This document shows positions 1-4,362 of a stretch of 5,523 bases of DNA, piece by piece. Position numbers and translations under genes: made by a program. Origin of the DNA: Leptolyngbyaceae cyanobacterium SM1_3_5 (GTDB lineage Bacteria > Cyanobacteriota > Cyanobacteriia > Elainellales > Elainellaceae). The stretch covers positions 1-5,523 of the forward strand of contig JAAUTJ010000377.1 of the NCBI GenBank assembly GCA_012031475.1, written 5' to 3'. Numbering within the stretch: the first letter of the stretch is position 1; each line of letters begins with the position of its first letter. The notes beneath the pieces were generated by a model. That model was not told the DNA's origin, ran no database searches, and saw nothing but the letters and a program-made list of their open reading frames with translations.

Positions 1-1145
1 TTGCCCTGCCGTCCTTGGCGCGTGGCGGGCGGCGAGTGCCAGCGGGTTGCCTCTTCCAGCACTTCGTTGATTACGGATGTGGTGACGCGGCGCTTGTGCT
101 GTTCGGCAGCGGTGTTGACCAGTTCCAAAATTTTCTCGACGCGCTGTCCGGTTTGGGCGCTGACAAAAATCGTTTCTGCCCAGTCGGTGAAGTGCAGCCG
201 CTCTTTCAGGTGGCTTTCGTATTCGTAGATCGTGTGCGAGTCTTTTTCGATCGCGTCCCACTTGTTCACCACAACCACGCAGCCGCGACCATCTTCGGCA
301 ATCCGTCCGGCTAATTTTTGGTCTTGCTCGGTGACGCCATCGATCGCATCCAGCACCAGCAACACCACATCGGAGCGGCGAATCGCTTTGAAGGCGCGGT
401 TGATCCCAAAAAATTCGGGGCCATATTCGACCTGCTTTTTCTTGCGGATGCCCGCCGTGTCGATTAGGCGATAGCGCTGCCCGCCACGCTCGACCACCAT
501 ATCGATCGCGTCTCTGGTTGTGCCCGAAATCGGACTGACGATCGATCGATTTTCACCGACAAAGGCATTCAGCAGGCTGGATTTGCCGACGTTGGGACGA
601 CCAACGATCGCCACTTTGATTTCTTCAACTTCTTCAAGCTGGTCGGTTTGCGGCAAATACTGCATCAGGTCGTCGAGCAGATCGCCCGTGCCGCTGCCGT
701 GAATTGCCGAAACCGCGTGGGGTTCACCCAGCCCTAAGCTCCAAAATTCCGCAGCCTGCACCAGTCCCTGCTCTGCCGATTCGCATTTGTTGACCGCGAG
801 CAGAACCGGAACTTTTTGCTGCCGCAGCCATGCCGCGATCGTTTCGTCGGAGGCTGACCGTCCTGCCCTGCCGTCCACAACAAACACAGCGGCGCTTGCT
901 TCGGCCAAGGCTGCCATTGCCTGCTCGCGAATCAAGGGCAAAAATTCCGTATCGTCATCAAACACCAAGCCGCCCGTATCGACGACGAGAAAGTCGCGAT
1001 CGCGCCAGAAGGCTTCTTTATAGGTGCGATCGCGGGTCACGCCCGGTTCATCGTGGACGATCGCATCGTTGACTCCGGCCAAACGATTCACCAGAGTCGA
1101 TTTGCCCACATTCGGGCGACCAATCACAGCAACAACAGGCAGCAT
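1..1145 (-). CDS. der: GTPase Der (EngA), ribosome assembly factor; C-terminal end cut by window edge
   Basis: Der is an essential GTPase with two G domains in tandem that helps mature the 50S ribosomal subunit in the cytoplasm. Translation of the minus strand from the ATG at 1145-1143 is open to the left edge (381 codons). The first G domain shows GRPNVGKST at residues 9-17, PGVTRDR as switch I, DTGG at 56-59 and NKCES at 119-123. The second shows GRPNVGKSS at 182-190, SGTTRDA, DTAGIRKK from 229 and NKWD at 294-297. The last residues visible, TRWHSPPATRQGRQG, belong to the start of the KH-like domain. Cyanobacterial Der is about 450 residues, so roughly 70 are missing beyond the window. The start is fixed by the short MLPVVAVIGRPN lead-in typical of the family. 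I see no strong Shine-Dalgarno sequence. No frameshift or missing G-box residue was found. Confidence 0.97.
   Translation of the reverse strand, partial: MLPVVAVIGRPNVGKSTLVNRLAGVNDAIVHDEPGVTRDRTYKEAFWRDRDFLVVDTGGLVFDDDTEFLPLIREQAMAALAEASAAVFVVDGRAGRSASDETIAAWLRQQKVPVLLAVNKCESAEQGLVQAAEFWSLGLGEPHAVSAIHGSGTGDLLDDLMQYLPQTDQLEEVEEIKVAIVGRPNVGKSSLLNAFVGENRSIVSPISGTTRDAIDMVVERGGQRYRLIDTAGIRKKKQVEYGPEFFGINRAFKAIRRSDVVLLVLDAIDGVTEQDQKLAGRIAEDGRGCVVVVNKWDAIEKDSHTIYEYESHLKERLHFTDWAETIFVSAQTGQRVEKILELVNTAAEQHKRRVTTSVINEVLEEATRWHSPPATRQGRQG
996..1033. repeat. Two HIP1 octamers inside der
   Basis: GCGATCGC occurs exactly at 996-1003 and 1026-1033. HIP1 is the highly iterated palindrome of many cyanobacterial genomes and is useful here as a taxonomic marker. 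Both copies are in coding sequence. Confidence 0.85.
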
Positions 1146-1282
1146 AAGGCAGTTCTCACGCGGATATGACCGCAACAAAAATCCGGCGGCACTTCACCGC
1201 AGGTCTTTCTATTGTCGCGTAGAAATGCGGGAATTGGGGCGAATCGATCGATTGGGGAAATTTCTACTGTTTCAAGGCCGAA
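1146..1282 (-). other. Intergenic leader of der with small hairpins and a palindrome
   Basis: These 137 bases separate the methyltransferase stop from the der start and hold no gene. Read on the minus strand towards der, they contain a perfect 12-bp palindrome AATCGATCGATT (1242-1253). Inverted arms of 8 bp (GTAGAAAT at 1219-1226 and ATTTCTAC at 1260-1267) flank it asymmetrically. Two short hairpins with GCGG/CCGC stems follow at 1186-1200 and 1160-1173. The upstream one is followed after four bases by a run of five T (1177-1181), which would make only a weak terminator or attenuator. No convincing -35/-10 pair was found, so der may be read through from upstream or have an unrecognised promoter. 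Confidence 0.4.
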
Positions 1283-2023
1283 TTATGCTTCACATAAATA
1301 TTCGGCATAAGTTAGGGCGTAGTAATCGACTTCTACTCGATTAAAGCCAGCCTGCCGCAGCATTGTTTCGACTACCCAGCCAAAGGTGCTGTATTCATCG
1401 CGAATATGCATTTCAAAATCGCTACGTGAGAAACCGTTGCCGCTGTCGCTGGAAACGCGATCGATCCAGTCATTCAGCGCCGTTTCGTGACTGTTCAAAT
1501 CAAACGAGAAAACCACATCTTCCAGATAGAATTTGCCTCCAAGCTTCAGCATGGCGTGGATACGTTGTAAGGCAACTGCTTTCCAAAAATCAGGCAGATG
1601 GTGAAGCGCAAACTTCGTCACGACAAAATCGACAGGTGCTTGCGGCTGATAGCTTAAGAATCCGCTCTGCACAAATTCCGCCTGCAAGTTCCTTTCATTG
1701 ACTTTGGCCTGTGCGAAATTGAGCATTGCTTTTGAAATGTCGATCGCAATCACATTTGCACCAGCTTCAGCCGCAGCCAAAGCAAAAATTCCTGTTCCAC
1801 AGCCAAACTCAATTACCGTATGTTCCGCCGCAATCCCTAATCGCTGCACTAGTTCTCTTTCTTCCGCAAGCTTCGTTTTCTGCCGAGCCTCGTAGGTTTG
1901 CGCCTGCTCAACATCATCGAAGTCTACGCCGACATGCTTAAATTCATTAAATCTCCACTGCGGCACTTTTTGTTTTATCCATCGCTGAGACAGCTTGACA
2001 GTGAAATACCTATATTCTGTCAC
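1283..2023 (-). CDS. Class I SAM-dependent methyltransferase, substrate unknown
   Basis: A 246-residue cytosolic protein with the Rossmann-like methyltransferase fold; it should transfer a methyl group from S-adenosylmethionine. Motif I is IEFGCGTG at residues 71-78. The acidic residue that binds the SAM ribose ends strand 2 (VIAIDIS, D95). The motif IV region is VDFVVTKFALHHLPD (131-145), followed by LKLGGKFYLEDV (159-170). This matches the Methyltransf_11/25 type of small-molecule or undefined-substrate enzymes. The N-terminal WRFNEFKHVGVDFDD stretch (23-37) recalls a subfamily of bacterial methyltransferases with a similar NE(F/M)K.(V/I)G.D(F/Y) lead. The start is GTG at 2023-2021; a second GTG at codon 9 is possible, but no ATG lies before residue 100. 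It begins 29 bp after the J-domain gene and may be co-transcribed with it. Substrate cannot be read from sequence. Confidence 0.9.
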   Translation of the reverse strand: MTEYRYFTVKLSQRWIKQKVPQWRFNEFKHVGVDFDDVEQAQTYEARQKTKLAEERELVQRLGIAAEHTVIEFGCGTGIFALAAAEAGANVIAIDISKAMLNFAQAKVNERNLQAEFVQSGFLSYQPQAPVDFVVTKFALHHLPDFWKAVALQRIHAMLKLGGKFYLEDVVFSFDLNSHETALNDWIDRVSSDSGNGFSRSDFEMHIRDEYSTFGWVVETMLRQAGFNRVEVDYYALTYAEYLCEA

Positions 2024-2052
2024 GACTCACCAGTGCCGCTGTCTACACAAAA

Positions 2053-2361
2053 TTACGCCACGCGCTTCATCGCCGTTTGTGCTTCGCGGCGCAGGCCGTT
2101 AGCGATCCGAAAAAGTTCTTGTCCGGTGTGCAAATAGTGTTCGTCGTAGCTGGTCGTAAAGCGCTCTAGCTCGTCAATGCCGTCGCTGACCTGGTTGATG
2201 CAGTAGTACAGGTTGGCGGCAACTCCGGCGACGTTGGGCGGATTGGGCATCGATCGAAACATCGCCTGCGCTCGAATCAAAATATCGCGGCAGTCTTCGA
2301 GATACGCCTGAAAATCGGCCAGCAAGTCATCGGTCAAACGGATCGGCAGCCAGGTCGTCAA
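2053..2361 (-). CDS. C-terminal part of J-domain protein, out of frame with its N-terminal part
   Basis: This frame carries a well-conserved-looking domain with no named function. Key stretches are DDLLADFQAYLEDCRD, FRSMPNPPNVAGVAANLYYC, DGIDELERFTT and DEHYLHTGQELFRIANGLRR. From memory, cyanobacterial J-domain proteins of about 220-230 residues continue from a DPFD motif straight into this region, so I read it as the second half of the gene starting at 2740. The ORF formally opens at a TTG (2361-2359) inside the J-protein frame, with no good ribosome binding site, and its first 10 residues look like out-of-frame sequence. True homology probably starts at residue 11 (about 2331). Alternatives are a separately translated small protein or a programmed frameshift. 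Predicted mainly helical, soluble, no membrane segment. Confidence 0.7.
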   Translation of the reverse strand: MTTWLPIRLTDDLLADFQAYLEDCRDILIRAQAMFRSMPNPPNVAGVAANLYYCINQVSDGIDELERFTTSYDEHYLHTGQELFRIANGLRREAQTAMKRVA

Positions 2362-2740
2362 TTTCAGCCTGAAGCGGTTTAATCACCTGCTGAAGCAGCC
2401 GATTGACGGGAGTATAAACCCGCTGGAGCCATTCATAGAGAAGTTCATCGGCTTCGCGTCCGTTTGGTCGCTGCGGGACGGGCGGCTGGGTTCCTTCGGG
2501 ATATCTGGCTCGACGGCTACCCGAAGCAAAACCGCGCAGTTCCCGGTCATAGGCGCGACGCTGCTGCGGATCGCCCAGCACTTCATAGGCCGCATTCACC
2601 TGAGCAATGCGATCGTGACTGGCAACTTCGCGATTGCTGTCGGGATGATACTGCTTGGCAAGCCGCCGATAGGCATCCTTGATCTCGGCTTGGCTGGCAG
2701 TCGAATCAATGTCGAGGGTGGTGTAGTGATTGGATGACAT
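2327..2740 (-). CDS. J-domain (DnaJ-like) protein, N-terminal part; frameshift before the C-terminal domain
   Basis: Residues 4-70 form a J domain, the module that stimulates the ATPase of Hsp70/DnaK. Helix II is basic (KDAYRRLAKQ, 21-30), the HPD triad is at 32-34, and the helix III/IV core NAAYEVLGDPQQRRAYD spans 49-65. After a proline- and arginine-rich linker (72-95) comes a helical segment with EWLQRVYTPVNRLLQ. There is no G/F-rich region, zinc finger or DnaJ C-terminal substrate domain, so this is a type III J protein and not DnaJ itself. The frame ends abruptly after DPFDR (residues 133-137) at TGA 2329-2327. Removing one base of the GG pair at 2332-2333 joins it to the downstream frame as DPFDDDLLADFQ, giving 228 residues. 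The start is ATG at 2740; a GGAG lies only two bases before it. It begins 40 bp after cysK. Confidence 0.9.
   Translation of the reverse strand: MSSNHYTTLDIDSTASQAEIKDAYRRLAKQYHPDSNREVASHDRIAQVNAAYEVLGDPQQRRAYDRELRGFASGSRRARYPEGTQPPVPQRPNGREADELLYEWLQRVYTPVNRLLQQVIKPLQAEIDDLAADPFDR
2329..2335 (-). other. Probable single-base frameshift site in the J-domain gene
   Basis: On the minus strand the codons GAC CGA TGA (2335-2327) end the first frame. With one C fewer, GAC GAT GAC reads on into the open frame that encodes the C-terminal domain. This is one extra base relative to the inferred intact gene. No heptameric slippery run or stimulatory structure was recognised, so programmed slippage is less likely than a mutation or a sequence error. 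Confidence 0.7.
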
Positions 2741-2780
2741 TGCTCCATTTTACCGTCCAGCCCAGCCTGCTAGATCTGAC

Positions 2781-3740
2781 CTAATTCAGATTTAGGGCGA
2801 CCAGTTCCGGGTCTTGGAACAGCGGCGTACTGAGATAGCGTTCGCCAAAGCTGGGCTGAATCATCACAATCAGCTTGCCTGCGTTTTCCGATCGCTTGGC
2901 AACTTTCACAGCAGCACACAAGGCGGCTCCGCTGGAAATGCCGGAGAGCAAGCCTTCTTCGCGGGCGAGTCTGCGGCCAAAGGCGATCGCTTCGTCATCG
3001 CTGACCGTAATCACCTCATCCAGCAGATCAACCCGCAAAACGGGCGGCACAAAGCCCGCTCCGATGCCTTGAATTTTGTGGGGGCCGGGGCGACCGCCGG
3101 AAAGAATTGGACTGTTCGCAGGTTCGACGGCGATCGCTTTGAAGCTCGGCTTCCGCGCCTTGATCACTTCCGCAACTCCGGTAATCGTGCCGCCCGTACC
3201 AATGCCCGCAACCATCATGTCAACTTGACCGTCGGTATCTTCCCAGATTTCTTCGGCTGTGGTGGCGCGGTGAATTTCGGGATTGGCCGGATTTTTGAAC
3301 TGCTGAAGCATGTAAGCGTCCGGCGTGGAGTTGACGATCTGCTGTGCCCGCTGAATGCAGCCGCCCATGCCTTCAATGCCTGGTGTCAGGACGAGTTCTG
3401 CTCCATAAGCTCGGAGCATCGATCGCCGTTCGGAACTCATCGTTTCCGGCATAGTCAAGATCAAGCGATAGCCTTTGGCCGCTGCCGCCATCGCCAAGGC
3501 AATTCCGGTATTGCCGGAAGTCGGCTCAACCAGAATCGTTTTGCCTGGATGAATTAAGCCGTCGCGCTCGGCAGCCTCGATCATGCTGATGCCGATCCGG
3601 TCTTTCACGGAGGCAGAGGGGTTCATGCCTTCGAGCTTGACGATGATTCGCGCCACACAGCCTTCTGCCTGCGGAATGCGGTTCAGTTCAACAAGCGGGG
3701 TTCGACCAATCAATTGAGTAATATTTTGAGCAATACGCAT
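2781..3740 (-). CDS. cysK: Cysteine synthase (O-acetylserine sulfhydrylase)
   Basis: A PLP-dependent enzyme that replaces the acetate of O-acetyl-L-serine with sulfide to make L-cysteine, the last step of sulfate assimilation in the cytosol. The 319 residues match the usual length. The PLP Schiff-base lysine is K46 in NPSASVKDR. The substrate loop TSGNTG is at 74-79, the phosphate-binding loop GTGGT at 181-185, the GIGAGFVP motif at 225-232, SGISSG at 266-271, and the C-terminal PSFGERYLST at 296-305. All expected catalytic features are present and the frame is intact. PSFGERYLST is the form common in plant and cyanobacterial enzymes; CysM and cystathionine beta-synthase are less likely. The ATG at 3740 is 20 bp after the Rrf2-type regulator's stop, so the two are probably one operon. 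No clear Shine-Dalgarno sequence precedes it. Confidence 0.96.
   Translation of the reverse strand: MRIAQNITQLIGRTPLVELNRIPQAEGCVARIIVKLEGMNPSASVKDRIGISMIEAAERDGLIHPGKTILVEPTSGNTGIALAMAAAAKGYRLILTMPETMSSERRSMLRAYGAELVLTPGIEGMGGCIQRAQQIVNSTPDAYMLQQFKNPANPEIHRATTAEEIWEDTDGQVDMMVAGIGTGGTITGVAEVIKARKPSFKAIAVEPANSPILSGGRPGPHKIQGIGAGFVPPVLRVDLLDEVITVSDDEAIAFGRRLAREEGLLSGISSGAALCAAVKVAKRSENAGKLIVMIQPSFGERYLSTPLFQDPELVALNLN
2983..3137. repeat. Two HIP1 octamers inside cysK
   Basis: GCGATCGC occurs exactly at 2983-2990 and 3130-3137, again inside coding sequence, encoding parts of EAIAFG and KAIAVE on the minus strand. Confidence 0.85.
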
Positions 3741-3760
3741 AGTTGCACGAAGTGAAGGAG

Positions 3761-3985
3761 TTAGATGTAGTACATGATGTCGAGTTGGCGGCGGGCATCG
3801 CGCTTTTCCGCCAGGTCTTGCAGCGTGTATTTTTGAAGGACAGCATCAGCGGCTTGTCCGGCCTCCTGCCAAATTTCTTTGATCACCGCACCGCCGATCG
3901 ATTTTGGGTCGATGTTCGATTCCACCGTCTGCGAGTCGAGTCCTTCAATGCAGCGGACGACTTCGAGCAGCGAAATTTCCAAGGC
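3761..3985 (-). pseudogene. C-terminal part of Rrf2-family regulator, out of frame with its N-terminal part
   Basis: This frame supplies the second half of the regulator: ALEISLLEVVRCIEG, then VIKEIWQEAGQAADAVLQ and KYTLQDLAEKRD, ending LDIMYYI. It holds the long dimerisation helix and the C-terminal tail of Rrf2 proteins. The open frame extends further upstream to 4135, but that part overlaps the helix-turn-helix in another frame and is not protein-like, so I place the real portion from about 3985. Only one cysteine is present, so the three-cysteine Fe-S ligand set of IscR is absent. The tail resembles what I remember of CymR (a TLEDLA-like stretch, then a final aromatic-Tyr-Ile). Joined with the N-terminal half, the protein would be about 145 residues, the normal family length. 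Confidence 0.8.
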
Positions 3986-4196
3986 TCTCTGCCAGCAAGT
4001 AGCCGCCACGTGCGCCGCGCTGACTGCGAACGACGCCCGATCGCCTGAGCGTGGCAAGGAGTTGTTCGAGGTAGCGATCGGGAATGTTTTGCTCGGCAGC
4101 AATTTGACGAATTTGTAGCGGTTCGCCGCTGCCATAGTGTGCTGTTAGCTCTAGCAGAGCTAGCAGCGCGTACTCACTTTTACAGGAAAGTTCCAC
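3945..4196 (-). CDS. Rrf2-family transcriptional regulator, N-terminal winged-helix part; frameshifted
   Basis: Rrf2 proteins are small dimeric winged-helix DNA-binding regulators of Fe-S, redox or cysteine metabolism. The opening MELSCKSEYALLALLEL is typical of cyanobacterial members. The helix-turn-helix spans about residues 28-56 (IRQIAAEQNIPDRYLEQLL, then LRRSGVV), and the wing is RGARGGYLL at 60-68. After LLA (residue 69, codon 3992-3990) the frame runs into SLGNFAARSRPLH and stops, which is not family-like. The missing half is in the frame that ends at 3761. The start is GTG at 4196-4194, supported by the conserved MELSCKSEYA. The 83-residue fragment alone would lack the dimerisation helix and is unlikely to work. 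It lies directly upstream of cysK, the likely target or partner. Confidence 0.88.
   Translation of the reverse strand: MELSCKSEYALLALLELTAHYGSGEPLQIRQIAAEQNIPDRYLEQLLATLRRSGVVRSQRGARGGYLLAESLGNFAARSRPLH
3971..3992 (-). other. Frameshift region inside the Rrf2-family gene
   Basis: Between the wing (LLA, ending 3990) and LLEVV (beginning 3970) there are 19 bases where a whole number of codons is needed. A third frame in this gap reads REPWK (3990-3976), which fits the usual link after the wing in these regulators as I remember them. The simplest repair is two single missing bases, one in the GCN alanine codon at about 3990 and one in the A run at 3976-3978. That would read LLA-REPWKIS-LLEVV. 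A single extra base is an alternative but gives a poorer link. Confidence 0.6.
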
Positions 4197-4232
4197 TGAA
4201 TCTCAGGAAAAGGTCATTTCTCATGTATATCT

Positions 4233-4259
4233 CATACTCCCCTTCTCCACTGGGGTATG
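4233..4259 (-). promoter_or_regulatory. Imperfect inverted repeat, candidate operator of the rrf2-cysK pair
   Basis: On the plus strand, arms CATACTCCCC (4233-4242) and GGGGTATG (4252-4259) form an inverted repeat with one unpaired T. The inner 25 bp (4234-4258) begin ATACTC and end GGGTAT. Span and outer bases agree with the IscR type 1 pattern as I remember it (ATASYY...RRSTAT over 25 bp), while the centre agrees less well. It lies 38 bp upstream of the GTG start and right at the predicted transcription start. That fits repression by the Rrf2 protein encoded next to it. No binding data are available. Confidence 0.5.
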
Positions 4260-4263
4260 CAGC

Positions 4264-4269
4264 ATTATA
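4264..4269 (-). promoter_or_regulatory. -10 box of the rrf2-cysK promoter
   Basis: The minus strand reads a perfect TATAAT here, preceded by six T. The predicted transcription start is near 4257, about 60 bp before the GTG start. The base positions of a -35 box at 17-bp spacing (4287-4292) read GTTTTT, a poor match, and fall inside the porin terminator's T run. A weak -35 suggests an activator-dependent or T-tract-assisted promoter. Confidence 0.55.
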
Positions 4270-4285
4270 AAAAATAACAGCGCAG

Positions 4286-4316
4286 AAAAAACAGCCCCTA
4301 CCCGAAAGTAGGAGCC
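4286..4316 (-). terminator. Intrinsic terminator of the porin gene
   Basis: On the minus strand a 9-bp stem (4316-4308 with 4301-4293) closes a 6-base loop (4307-4302) and is followed by T residues at 4291-4286. Three more pairs (4317-4319 with 4290-4292) can extend the stem. Two of the pairs are G-U wobbles on the minus strand but A-C mismatches on the plus strand, so the structure is built for minus-strand transcripts. It starts 46 bp after the porin stop codon. Confidence 0.85.
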
Positions 4317-4362
4317 GTTAAAGTTGACCAATATCAGCCGTTAGAACTGAGAACTAGACAGC

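Noticed and set aside
1..1023. Several short plus-strand open frames opposite der
   Set aside because: All are shadows of the Der coding sequence, which has both complete sets of G-box motifs on the minus strand.
1177..1200. Possible intrinsic terminator after the methyltransferase gene
   Set aside because: The stem has only four to five pairs and four bases separate it from a run of five T; too weak to call as a terminator.
2327..2335. Programmed ribosomal frameshifting in the J-domain gene
   Set aside because: No slippery heptamer, internal Shine-Dalgarno sequence or downstream structure was recognised at the junction; a simple one-base insertion or sequence error explains it.
2814..3557. 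A 247-codon open frame on the plus strand opposite cysK
   Set aside because: It is the antisense of a clearly conserved cysteine synthase, has no recognisable motif, and its composition (many His, Asn, Arg) is that of a shadow frame.
3986..4135. The upstream extension of the Rrf2 C-terminal frame, starting at an ATG at 4135
   Set aside because: This stretch overlaps the conserved helix-turn-helix in a different frame and reads as unrelated sequence, so a separate 124-residue gene starting there is not credible.
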